Of a stretch of 64,000 bases of DNA, positions 56,164-64,000 are shown in pieces. The notes under the pieces are model-generated. The model saw nothing but the letters and a program-made list of their open reading frames with translations. It searched no databases and had not been told where the DNA came from. Location: positions 46,157-110,156 of the forward strand of contig NZ_JAPDDP010000019.1 in NCBI RefSeq assembly GCF_027587195.1, written 5' to 3'. The position numbers and the translations under genes are program-made. The DNA is from Solirubrobacter phytolaccae (GTDB lineage Bacteria > Actinomycetota > Thermoleophilia > Solirubrobacterales > Solirubrobacteraceae). The stretch's first letter is position 1. The number at the start of each line of letters is the position of its first letter.

Positions 56164-57030
56164 ATGCACGACAAAGCGGTCAGACGCCGCCGTGCAGTGC
56201 TGGTCGTTCTCGTAGCGGCCTCGCTGATCCTCCTCACCGCCTACTACGGCGAGTCCTCGGACGGTCGACTGCACTCGATCCAACGCGGCGCCCTCGGCGT
56301 CCTCAGCCCGATCCAGGAAGGCGCCAGCCGCGTCTTCAAGCCCGTGCGCGATCTCTTCGGCTGGTTCGGGGACACGATCGACGCCAAGGACCAGCGCGAC
56401 GAGGCGCTCGAGCAGCGCGACGAGGCCCGGGCCCAGATCGCGTCCATGCAGCAGCAGCTGGCCGAGGCCAAGCAGCGGGGTGAGCTCAACCAGGCCGACC
56501 AGGCCGGTTTGAGCAAGTACGGCCCCGTCGACGCGCGGATCTTCGTGCACTCGCCGAGCAACTGGTACCAGCGCGTGACGATCAACAAGGGCAAGAGCGA
56601 CGGCGTCAGCCGCGGCGACCCGGTGATCAACGGCGCGGGCCTGGTCGGCAAGGTTGAGGAGACCACCGGCGGCAGCGCGATCGTCACCCTCATCACCGAT
56701 CAGAGCTTCGCGACGAGCGTCGTCGTCGGCCAGCAGCGCTTCGCCGGCTCGATCACGCCCGCGATCGGCGCGCCCGGCGACCTGCTGTTCACGCCGGTGG
56801 ACGCGACCGCGAACGTGCGCGAGGGCGACTTCGTCTACACGGCCGGCACGATCGACGAGGAGGTCGAGTCGCGCTACCCGCCGGCGGTCCAGGTCGGCAC
56901 GGTCAGCCGGATCGACTTCGGCGAGGGCGACCTCGACAAGCGCATCCACGTCAAGCCCGCCGCCGACTTCCTGCGCCTGGACATGCTCCAGGTCCTGACG
57001 GAGCCCCACGCCGACCTGGAGGCCAAGTGA
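56164..57030 (+). CDS. mreC: Rod-shape-determining protein MreC
   Basis: A 288-residue bitopic membrane protein. After a basic start (KAVRRRR) there is one membrane helix (AVLVVLVAASLILLTAYYG, ~11-29), a coiled coil (DEALEQRDEARAQIASMQQQLAEAKQ, ~79-105) and two beta domains typical of MreC (WYQRVTINKGKSDGVSRGDPVI, then NVREGDFVYTAG). It links MreB to the periplasmic elongation enzymes. It starts 42 nt after mreB and overlaps mreD (GTGA). Confidence 0.95.
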   Translation: MHDKAVRRRRAVLVVLVAASLILLTAYYGESSDGRLHSIQRGALGVLSPIQEGASRVFKPVRDLFGWFGDTIDAKDQRDEALEQRDEARAQIASMQQQLAEAKQRGELNQADQAGLSKYGPVDARIFVHSPSNWYQRVTINKGKSDGVSRGDPVINGAGLVGKVEETTGGSAIVTLITDQSFATSVVVGQQRFAGSITPAIGAPGDLLFTPVDATANVREGDFVYTAGTIDEEVESRYPPAVQVGTVSRIDFGEGDLDKRIHVKPAADFLRLDMLQVLTEPHADLEAK

Positions 57031-57593
57031 CGCTCTCCGGACGCAGCGTGCTGCGGCTGTCGCTCCTGGGCCTGTTCGGCTGGCTGCTGCAGATCACGGC
57101 CATCTCGAACGTGACCATCTTCGGCGTGCCCGCCGACCTGATCCCGCTGCTCGTCGCGTTCGCGGGGTTCATCGCGGGCTCGACCACGGGCGCGGTGTTC
57201 GGCTTCAGCCTCGGCCTGCTGGTCGACCTGCCGTCCTTCCAGACGCTCGGCGTGAATTCACTGGTCTTTACGGCCGTGGGTTACGGTGCCGGACGCATCC
57301 GGGAGCTGCGTGATCCGGCGCACGGCCTCGCGCCGGTGGCCGTCGGGGCCGCGGCGACCGCGATCGCGGCCGTGGGCTTCGCGCTCCTGCAGTTCCTGCT
57401 GGGGGTGAAGGCGCCGGTCTCGCTCCTGCTCCTCCGCGACACGCTGATGATCGTCCTGCTCAACACCCTCATCGCGCTTCCGGTCTACGCGGTCATGCAC
57501 CGCGCGCTGGCGAGCTTCCTGCCCGACGACCCGCGCCGCCGCCGGCGCCGGGCCTACACGACGGGCGGCCTGAGCCCGCTCAGCCGGGCCTAG
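57027..57593 (+). CDS. mreD: Rod-shape-determining protein MreD
   Basis: A 188-residue polytopic membrane protein with five or six hydrophobic segments (LSLLGLFGWLLQITAI, PLLVAFAGFIAGSTTGAVFGF and so on), the GxxxGLLVDLPSFQTLGVNSLVFTAVGYG region typical of MreD, and a basic cytoplasmic tail (DDPRRRRRRAYT). It starts at a GTG overlapping the mreC stop. It acts with MreC and RodA/PBP2 in lateral wall growth. Confidence 0.93.
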   Translation: MTLSGRSVLRLSLLGLFGWLLQITAISNVTIFGVPADLIPLLVAFAGFIAGSTTGAVFGFSLGLLVDLPSFQTLGVNSLVFTAVGYGAGRIRELRDPAHGLAPVAVGAAATAIAAVGFALLQFLLGVKAPVSLLLLRDTLMIVLLNTLIALPVYAVMHRALASFLPDDPRRRRRRAYTTGGLSPLSRA

Positions 57594-57597
57594 CCGG

Positions 57598-59769
57598 ATG
57601 CCGCACCGCGTCGAAGAACGCCTCCGCCCGATCACGCCGCAGCTGGCGTGGCGCGTTGCCGTGCTCGGTGGCGTCGCCTTCGTGCTGTTCGGGATCGTCT
57701 TCTTCCGCCTCTGGTACCTGCAGGTGCTCACGGGCGACACGGCCCGCGTCGCGGCGAGCCAGAACGGCCGCCGCACCGAGAAGATCGAGGCGCCGCGCGG
57801 CGACATCGTGGACCGCAACGCCGGCCCGCTCGTGCGCACGAAGAAGGCCGCGGTGGTCCAGCTCGTGCCGTCCTCGCTGCCCGAGCAGGTGCTCAAGCAG
57901 GCCTCCCAGTACCAGAAGGACCTGTCGGCGTCAGAGACCGAGCGCCTCGGCTACGAGCGCCGCTACGACGCGTTCGTGCGCCAGCTGCGCGACGACGGGC
58001 GCAAGACGACCAAGGCCGAGGACAAGGAGCGCAAGCAGCTCAAGAAGGCCGCGGCCGTCGCCCGCAAGGTCGCGCTGCCGACGATCCCGGCCGACGAGCC
58101 CGAGCTCGCCGAGCTCTACCGCCGCGTGGGCGAGGCGATCGACGTCACGCCCAAGACGATCCACGAGCGCGTCATCCGCAGCGTCGCCGACACGCCGTTC
58201 TCCAACGTCACGATCAAGACGGACGTCCCGCTCGCGAAGTTCAACTACATGCGCGAGCGCCCGGAGTACTTCAAGGGCGTCGAGGTCACCTACCGCTACC
58301 TGCGCGAGTACCCCGAGGGCAAGCTCGCCGCCCAGCTGTTCGGGACGGTCTCCGAGATCAGCACGGAGCAGATGAAGGAGCGCAAGTACAAGGACGTCAG
58401 CCAGGGCACGCGGATCGGCCAGAGCGGGCTCGAGTACTCCTACGACAAGTACCTGCGCGGCACCGACGGCACCACGCGGCTCGTCGTGGACGCGTTCGGC
58501 TCACGCGACGACGAGCGCAAGGTGTCCGTGACCGAGCCCAAGCAGGGGCAGCGCCTGCGGCTCACGATCGACTCCGAGCTGCAGAAGACCGGTGAGCGCG
58601 CGCTCACCGAGGCGATCCAGAACTCCGAGTACGACGCCCGCGCCGGCGCGTTCGTGGCGATGGACCCGCGCAACGGCGAGGTCCTGGCCATGGGCTCGGC
58701 GCCGTCCTTCAACGCCAGCGTCTTCGCCAAGCCGTTCTCGCAGAAGACCTACGAGTACCTGACGTCGAACTCCACGGACGCGCCGCTGCTCAACCGCGCG
58801 ACGGAGTCCGGCTATCCGTCGGCGTCCACGTTCAAGCCCGTGACCGCGCTCGCCGCGCTCGAAGAGGGCCTGATCACGCCGTCGCGCAAGATCGACGACC
58901 CGGGCCACTGGGAGTACGGCGGCCGCGACTACCAGAACGCCAAGAAGGCCGTGTTCGGCTCGCTGAACGTCTCGGAGGCGCTGAAGGTCTCCTCGGACAT
59001 CTTCTTCTTCAAGCTCGGCGCGCAGGCCAACGACCGCGGGCGGGTCATCCAGAACTGGGCGGAGAAGCTCGGTTACGGCAAGAAGACCGGCATCGACCTG
59101 CCGAACGAGAAGCCCGGTCTCATTCCGGACCGCAAGTGGCGCGAGGAAGGCCTGAAGGCGTACGAGAAGTGCACCGACAAGGCCGGCGTGCAGAAGCAGA
59201 CCACGGCGGCGCTGTTCGCGTGCGGTGGCATCGAGCGCGGCTGGTCGGGCGGCGACAACGTCAACCTCGCGGTCGGCCAGGGCGACCTGCAGGCGACGCC
59301 GCTCCAGGTCGCCGTCGCCTACGCGGCGCTGGAGAACGGCGGCACGATCGTGCGCCCGCACCTCGGCAAGGCGATCGAGGACGGCAACGGCGTCACGCTC
59401 CAGGAGTTCCGGCCCAAGGCCAAGCGCAAGGTCAAGATGTCCTCGCGCGACCGTGAGGCGGTCCTCTCCGGCCTGCGCAGCGCCGCCCAGTCCGACGGCG
59501 GCACCTCCGCCGACGTGTGGGAGGGCTGGCCGATGGACGAGTACCCGATCTACGGCAAGACGGGCACCGCCGAGCGCCAGCCGAACCCGGACCAGGCGTG
59601 GTACGCGTGCTTCGTCAAGGACAAGGGCCGTCCGATCGTGGTCGTCGTGACCGTCGAGAAGGGCGGCTTCGGCGCGGCGACCGCGGCACCCGCGGCGCGC
59701 ATGATCCTGTCCGAGTGGTTCGATGTGGGTGACCGCGACTTCCACGCGGGGTCCAGCACCACCCGATGA
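57598..59769 (+). CDS. mrdA: Penicillin-binding protein 2 (elongasome transpeptidase)
   Basis: A 723-residue class B PBP. There is an N-terminal anchor (VAVLGGVAFVLFGIVFFRLWYL, ~18-39), a pedestal domain beginning RGDIVDRNAGPLV, and a transpeptidase domain with SxxK at S410 (SASTFKPV), SxN-type S465-S-D467 and KTG at K654 (YGKTGTAE). An insertion rich in Lys/Glu/Ala at ~125-175 (TTKAEDKERKQLKKAAAVARK) is longer than in E. coli PBP2 and predicted helical. It forms the bifunctional wall synthase with RodA, whose gene overlaps by ATGA. Confidence 0.96.
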   Translation: MPHRVEERLRPITPQLAWRVAVLGGVAFVLFGIVFFRLWYLQVLTGDTARVAASQNGRRTEKIEAPRGDIVDRNAGPLVRTKKAAVVQLVPSSLPEQVLKQASQYQKDLSASETERLGYERRYDAFVRQLRDDGRKTTKAEDKERKQLKKAAAVARKVALPTIPADEPELAELYRRVGEAIDVTPKTIHERVIRSVADTPFSNVTIKTDVPLAKFNYMRERPEYFKGVEVTYRYLREYPEGKLAAQLFGTVSEISTEQMKERKYKDVSQGTRIGQSGLEYSYDKYLRGTDGTTRLVVDAFGSRDDERKVSVTEPKQGQRLRLTIDSELQKTGERALTEAIQNSEYDARAGAFVAMDPRNGEVLAMGSAPSFNASVFAKPFSQKTYEYLTSNSTDAPLLNRATESGYPSASTFKPVTALAALEEGLITPSRKIDDPGHWEYGGRDYQNAKKAVFGSLNVSEALKVSSDIFFFKLGAQANDRGRVIQNWAEKLGYGKKTGIDLPNEKPGLIPDRKWREEGLKAYEKCTDKAGVQKQTTAALFACGGIERGWSGGDNVNLAVGQGDLQATPLQVAVAYAALENGGTIVRPHLGKAIEDGNGVTLQEFRPKAKRKVKMSSRDREAVLSGLRSAAQSDGGTSADVWEGWPMDEYPIYGKTGTAERQPNPDQAWYACFVKDKGRPIVVVVTVEKGGFGAATAAPAARMILSEWFDVGDRDFHAGSSTTR

Positions 59770-60956
59770 GCACCAAGATCCAGCCAGCTTCAGAGCCGCC
59801 ACCCCCGCTCGTCCCGCGCGAGTGGCGGATGCGGCTGGACCCGCTGCTCCTGCTGGCGACGCTGGGCCTGGTCGCCTGCTCGCTCATCTCGATCAAGGGC
59901 GCGACGGTCGACGACGACGCCGACCCGCTGTTCTTCGTCAAGCGCCAGGCGGTCTACATCGCCGTCGGGCTGGTCCTGATGTACGCCGTGTCGCGGATCG
60001 ACTACTCCCGATTGCGGGAGCTGCGGTACCCGATCTACGGCCTGCTCGTCGTCGGCAGCTTGATCATCCTGGCGATCGCGCCAGAGACCCGAGGTACCCG
60101 GTCCTGGATCGAGCTGCCGGGCTTCAACCTGCAGTACTCCGAGGTCGGCAAAGTGCTGCTGGTCGTGGCGCTCGCGGGGTTCGTCGTCGAGCGCATGCGC
60201 GAGATGGGACGCCAGACGACCGCCCGGGTGATGCTGCTCGGGCTGCTGCCGACGATGATCGTCCTCGCCCAGCAGGATCTCGGGTCCGCGACGGTCTACG
60301 TCGCGGGCACGCTCGCGATCCTGTTCGTCGCGGGCGCGCCGTGGCGCCACTTCGCGGGGCTCGTCGCCCTGTTCGTGGTGGCCGTCGCGTTCGTGCTGGT
60401 CGCCGCGCCGAAGCTGGGCGTGGAGGTCCTCAAGCCCTACCAGGTGGACCGCCTGACGTCGTTCATGCATCCGAGCGAGAGCTCCAACGACGCCGGCTAC
60501 CAGCAGGAGCAGGCGCGGATCGCGATCGGCTCAGGTGAGAAGACCGGCCGTGGCGTGGAAGGCGCCACGCAGACGAAGCTCGACTTCTTGCCCGAGCACC
60601 ACACCGACTTCATCTACGCCGTGATCGGCGAAACGTACGGTTTCGCCGGTTGCGCGCTCGTTCTCTCGCTGTACGCGCTGCTCATCTGGCGCGCGCTTCA
60701 CATCCTGACGATCGCGAAGAACCTCTTCGGGGCGCTGATCGCCGGCGGCATAGCAATGATGCTGCTGTACCAGCTTTTCGTGAACATCGGGATGAATGTG
60801 GGGATCATGCCCATCACAGGCGTGACGGCTCCACTGCTGAGCTTTGGCGGCTCGTCGATGCTCTCCACTTTCCTGGCCCTCGGGCTCTTGCATTCGATCA
60901 ACGCGCAGGCGCGCGAGACGTCGTCCAGCAAGGGAAGGGCCGTGTACTTCCAATGA
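59766..60956 (+). CDS. rodA: Peptidoglycan polymerase RodA (SEDS family)
   Basis: A 396-residue SEDS glycosyltransferase with about ten membrane helices. Conserved elements: LAQQDLGSATVYVAG, the extracellular loop with HHTDFIYAVIGETYGFAG (containing the catalytic-region Asp/Glu pattern), and the C-terminal signature GIMPITGVTAPLLSFGGSSML. It polymerises lipid II during cell elongation with PBP2. The ATG overlaps the mrdA stop. The rng gene follows 9 nt later. Confidence 0.96.
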   Translation: MSTKIQPASEPPPPLVPREWRMRLDPLLLLATLGLVACSLISIKGATVDDDADPLFFVKRQAVYIAVGLVLMYAVSRIDYSRLRELRYPIYGLLVVGSLIILAIAPETRGTRSWIELPGFNLQYSEVGKVLLVVALAGFVVERMREMGRQTTARVMLLGLLPTMIVLAQQDLGSATVYVAGTLAILFVAGAPWRHFAGLVALFVVAVAFVLVAAPKLGVEVLKPYQVDRLTSFMHPSESSNDAGYQQEQARIAIGSGEKTGRGVEGATQTKLDFLPEHHTDFIYAVIGETYGFAGCALVLSLYALLIWRALHILTIAKNLFGALIAGGIAMMLLYQLFVNIGMNVGIMPITGVTAPLLSFGGSSMLSTFLALGLLHSINAQARETSSSKGRAVYFQ

Positions 60957-60965
60957 GGTTGTCCC

Positions 60966-63900
60966 TTGAAAAAGCAAGTGCTGGTCACGGTGGATCGCGG
61001 CGAGACCCGCGTCGCCATGCTGGAGGCGTCGGGTGATCCCGGTGCGCCGACCAAGTCATCGCGCGGTCGAGGAGGCCGCCGGCGCAAGACGAACACGGTC
61101 CCTGACGGCTACCGCGTAGCCGAGATCTACTTCGAGCGGCGAGGTGGCCGCTCGATCGTCGGCAACATCTACAAGGGCCGCGTCGACAACGTGCTGGCCG
61201 GCCTCGAGGCCGCCTTCGTCGACATCGGGCTCGACAAGAACGGGTTCCTGCACGTCGACGAGATCGTCATCCCCGGCGTCGAGCAGGCCAAGCGCGGCCG
61301 CGGCAGTGGGCCCCGGATCACGGACCTGCTCAAGCCCGGGCAGGAGATCACGGTCCAGGTCGTCAAGGATCCCTTGAAGACCAAGGGCGCGCGTTTGAGC
61401 ATGGAGCTCACGATCGCCGGCCGTTACATGGTCTTCGCCCCGACGGGCGAGGGCGTCGGCGTCTCGCGCCGGCTGGAGGACAAGGAGCGCGACCGCCTGC
61501 GCAAGGAGGCCAAGCAGCTCGATCTGGGTGGCGGTGGCGCGATCATCCGCACCGCGGCGCACGGCGCCACGCGGGCGGATTTCGAGCGCGAGCTGCAGTA
61601 CCTGTTCAAGCTCAACGAGGTCCTCGAGAAGCGCGTGAAGGAGACCGCGGCCCCGGCCCTGGTGTTCCAGGAGGCCGACCTCTCGGTCCGCGTCGTCCGC
61701 GACATCTTCTCCGAGCACTTCGAGCGCGCGGTCGTCGACGACGAGCTCGCGCACCACCGGCTCGTCTCGTTCTTCACGCGTACCGCGCCCGAGCTGGTCG
61801 ACCGCGTGGAGCTCTACGACGGCGACGACTCGCTGTTCGAGGAATACGGCGTCGACCCCGTGATCAACGGCATGCTCGAGCGGCGGGTGGACCTGCCGAG
61901 CGGCGGCTACCTGATCATCGACTACGCCGAGGCGCTGACCGTCATCGACGTCAACACGGGCTCGTTCACCGGCAAGGGCAAGAGCGCCCGGCTCGAGGAC
62001 ACGATCACCCAGACCAACCTCGAGGCCGCCGAGGAGGCCGTGCGCCAGCTCCGGCTGCGCGACATCGGCGGCATCATCGTCATCGACTTCATCGACATGG
62101 CGCGCTCGCGGAACCGCGACGCGGTGCTGAAGGTGCTGCGCAAGTCGCTGGACGAGGACCGCACGAAGACCTTCGTGGTCGAGATCTCGCCGCTGGGCCT
62201 GGTCGAGATGACGCGCCAGAACGTCACCGACGGCGTGCGCGAGATCATGACCAACACCTGCGCGGTGTGCCACGGCGAGGGCGTGGTCAAGTCCGCGGAG
62301 ACGATCGCGATCGAGTTCTCCCGCCACATGCGGCACATGGTCAAGGACGCGGGCGCCGAAGGCCCCGAGGCGTACCTGCTGCGGGTGAACCCGAAGGTCA
62401 CGGCGTTCTTCATCGCCGACGGCGCGCGCGAGCTGCACGAGCTCGAGGCCGAGACGGGCCGCTGGTTCCACTTCGAAGGCTCCGACGGCCTGCCGCTGGA
62501 CTACTTCGCGGTGACCATGGAGGGCTCGCGGCGCGAGATCGAGGAGCACGCCGTCCCGTTCCGCGCGGGCGAGGAGGTGCACGTGCACCTCGTCGAGCCG
62601 CACATGTACAACGAGGACGACGCGGTCGCCAAGGTCGACGGCTACCTGATCGACGTCGTCAACGGCGTCCACTTCGTCGGCGAGAAGAAGATGGTCCGCA
62701 TCGAGGAGGCCGGGCGCACGATCGCCCAGGCCGTGCTCGTCGGGCCGGACGCCGAAGTGGCGGAGGAAGCCGCCAAGGAGCGCGCCGCCGCGCGGGAGAA
62801 GGCCGTCGCCGCCGCCCGCCGCACCGCCGCTTCCAAGAAGGCGCCCAAGCGCCGCCCCCGCGACGAGGTCCAGGAGGCCGCCGTCGCGACGCTCGCGGAC
62901 GAGTCCGAGGACCGCGCCGGCACCGCGCCCGCCGCGGAAGAGGACTCCGACGGCGCGCCGCGCAAGCGCCGCCGCCGCGGAGGCCGTGGCCGTGGCCGAG
63001 GCCGCGGAGGCGCGAACGCCGACGGCAACGAGTCGGTGGACGCCGTCGCCGAGGACGGCGCGACGGACGAGGACGCGCCGCGCTCCCGCCGCCGTGGCGG
63101 TGGGGACGCCGAAGTCGTCGCCGGCGAGGACGGCTCGGCCGCCCCGTCCGATGACGATGCGCCGCGCAGCCGCTCCCGCCGTCGCCGCGGGGCCGCGGTC
63201 GACGCCGACGAGACGAGCACGGACACGCCGGCCGTCGAGGCCGACGAGGACGCGCCGCGCGGTCGCTCGCGCCGTCGCCGGGGCGCCGCGGTCGACGCGG
63301 ACGCCGAGGCCGCGGCCGTGCAGGCCGCCGACGAGGCCGTGGCCGCGGGCGAGGTCGTGGAGGACGAGGCGCCGCGCTCGCGTTCGCGTCGTCGTCGCGG
63401 GGGCGCTGACGCCGACGCCGGTCGCGAGGCTGCCGCTCAGGCCGCCGACGAGGCGGTCGCCGCGGGTGAGGTCGTCGAGGACGAGGCGCCGCGCTCGCGT
63501 TCGCGCCGTCGTCGCGGGGGCGCTGAGGCCGATGCCGGTCGCGAGGCTGCCGTGCAGGCCGCTGACGAGGCGGTCGCCGCGGGTGAGGTCGTCGAGGACG
63601 AGGCGCCGCGCGCCCGTTCGCGCCGTCGCCGTGGGGGCGCGGTCGACGAGCCGGTCGCTCCCAGCGAGGCCGCCGAGGCCGAAGTGGTCGAGGAGGTGCC
63701 GCTGACGCGGTCCGCGCGTCGTCGCGCCGCCGCTCAGGCTGCGGGCGATGCCGCCGACGAAGTCGCCGCCGAGGCGGCGCCCGAGCCGGTCGCCGCGGCG
63801 GAGGACGTGCCGCTCACGCGGTCCGCGCGTCGTCGCGCCGCCGCTCAGCCCGCCGACGAGGCCGTGGCCGCTGAGGCGGCGTCCGAGCCCGTCGCCGCGA

Positions 63901-64000
63901 CGGAGGAGGTGCCGCTCACGCGGTCCGCGCGTCGCCGCGCTGCCGCTCAGGCCGCCGAGGAGGCCGTGGCCGCCGGTGCGGTCGCCGAGGAGGCGGCGCC
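60966..64000 (+). CDS. rng: Ribonuclease E/G with long arginine-rich repetitive tail (partial)
   Basis: The frame starts at TTG 60966 (KKQVLVTVDRGETRVAML, the RNase E/G N-terminus) and runs off the right edge: 1011 codons are visible. Domains: S1 RNA-binding region (VGNIYKGRVDNVLAGLEAAF), catalytic Asp residues in LTVIDVNTGSFTGKG and IIVIDFIDMARSRNRD, and the zinc-link TCAVCHGEG. From about residue 600 the protein becomes Arg/Glu/Ala repeats with clusters of RRRRGG, first 39-residue units and then ~34-37-residue units built on VPLTRSARRRAAAQ. The core cleaves 5' monophosphorylated RNA in rRNA processing and decay; the tail likely binds RNA and degradosome partners. Confidence 0.94.
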   Translation, partial: MKKQVLVTVDRGETRVAMLEASGDPGAPTKSSRGRGGRRRKTNTVPDGYRVAEIYFERRGGRSIVGNIYKGRVDNVLAGLEAAFVDIGLDKNGFLHVDEIVIPGVEQAKRGRGSGPRITDLLKPGQEITVQVVKDPLKTKGARLSMELTIAGRYMVFAPTGEGVGVSRRLEDKERDRLRKEAKQLDLGGGGAIIRTAAHGATRADFERELQYLFKLNEVLEKRVKETAAPALVFQEADLSVRVVRDIFSEHFERAVVDDELAHHRLVSFFTRTAPELVDRVELYDGDDSLFEEYGVDPVINGMLERRVDLPSGGYLIIDYAEALTVIDVNTGSFTGKGKSARLEDTITQTNLEAAEEAVRQLRLRDIGGIIVIDFIDMARSRNRDAVLKVLRKSLDEDRTKTFVVEISPLGLVEMTRQNVTDGVREIMTNTCAVCHGEGVVKSAETIAIEFSRHMRHMVKDAGAEGPEAYLLRVNPKVTAFFIADGARELHELEAETGRWFHFEGSDGLPLDYFAVTMEGSRREIEEHAVPFRAGEEVHVHLVEPHMYNEDDAVAKVDGYLIDVVNGVHFVGEKKMVRIEEAGRTIAQAVLVGPDAEVAEEAAKERAAAREKAVAAARRTAASKKAPKRRPRDEVQEAAVATLADESEDRAGTAPAAEEDSDGAPRKRRRRGGRGRGRGRGGANADGNESVDAVAEDGATDEDAPRSRRRGGGDAEVVAGEDGSAAPSDDDAPRSRSRRRRGAAVDADETSTDTPAVEADEDAPRGRSRRRRGAAVDADAEAAAVQAADEAVAAGEVVEDEAPRSRSRRRRGGADADAGREAAAQAADEAVAAGEVVEDEAPRSRSRRRRGGAEADAGREAAVQAADEAVAAGEVVEDEAPRARSRRRRGGAVDEPVAPSEAAEAEVVEEVPLTRSARRRAAAQAAGDAADEVAAEAAPEPVAAAEDVPLTRSARRRAAAQPADEAVAAEAASEPVAATEEVPLTRSARRRAAAQAAEEAVAAGAVAEEAA
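63234..64000 (+). repeat. Tandem repeats coding the RNase E/G tail
   Basis: Units of 117 nt (39 codons) recur with starts at 63351, 63468 and 63585 (GEVVEDEAPR then SRRRRGG), preceded by one diverged unit. From 63696 a second family takes over, with the VPLTRSARRRAAAQ codons starting at 63696, 63807 and 63909 (periods 111 and 102 nt). Near-identity between neighbouring units at the DNA level points to recent expansion. The array continues beyond the window. Confidence 0.85.

Overview
This is a 64-kb piece of a very GC-rich bacterial chromosome, with strong G/C bias at third codon positions and many ATGA/GTGA gene overlaps. The gene content suggests a rod-shaped actinobacterium, most likely of the Thermoleophilia (Solirubrobacter-like). 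The clues are an mreBCD-mrdA-rodA-rng cluster, a DUF3618/phage-holin-like/hydrophobic-protein stress operon, leaderless-looking promoters, and an APS-type (4Fe-4S) CysH. The taxonomic call is inference from style and content, not from a marker search. The chromosome is tightly packed: no stretch over 300 bases lacks a gene, and the longest gaps are 38955-39202, 35691-35929 and 43940-44136. I see no rRNA, tRNA, CRISPR array, prophage or complete insertion sequence.

Layout. 1-1521: end of a secreted protein, then a BlaI-type repressor with its membrane metalloprotease partner. 1591-5365: RTX-repeat exported protein, CFA-synthase-like methyltransferase, VOC dioxygenase-like protein, asparaginase. 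5362-13680: a PaaX-family regulator diverges from a tightly coupled catabolic operon (adenine-deaminase-like amidohydrolase, aryl-CoA ligase, a truncated pseudo-SDR, an SDR, aldehyde dehydrogenase, enoyl-CoA hydratase, FAD reductase), probably for an aromatic acid. 13723-18497: small membrane proteins, gamma-carbonic-anhydrase-like protein, a crotonase, diiron protein, hydrolase, thioesterase, an RsbW-like anti-sigma kinase behind a sigma-B-type promoter, and a lipoate-ligase-like protein. 18494-21163: stress/envelope operon and manganese catalase. 21160-28667: amine oxidase, amidase, thioesterase, P-loop kinase, PRC-barrel protein, Vps62-like protein, and a MarR/hydrolase divergent pair with twin operators.

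28664-35690: sulfate assimilation operon (sulfite reductase, APS reductase, CysD, CysN) with PEP carboxylase as its last gene. 35930-38954: cupin protein and two soluble Aer-type PAS proteins with eroded chemoreceptor signalling tips. 39203-49332: UvrD-like helicase, TetR regulator, and two large chemoreceptors flanking tig-clpP-clpX. 49444-54894: two secreted envelope proteins (choice-of-anchor-A protein and L,D-transpeptidase), folC with a small coupled upstream ORF, two small membrane proteins, ndk and maf. 55069-64000: the cell-shape operon mreB-mreC-mreD-mrdA-rodA, followed by RNase E/G, whose repetitive arginine-rich tail runs off the window.

The most interesting non-standard signals are the truncated partner SDR, the tandem soluble Aer-like proteins, the duplicated palindromic motif inside the L,D-transpeptidase gene, the MarR twin operators that overlap leaderless start sites, two genes that appear to need a CTG start (the thioesterase and maf), and several perfect inverted repeats in gaps.
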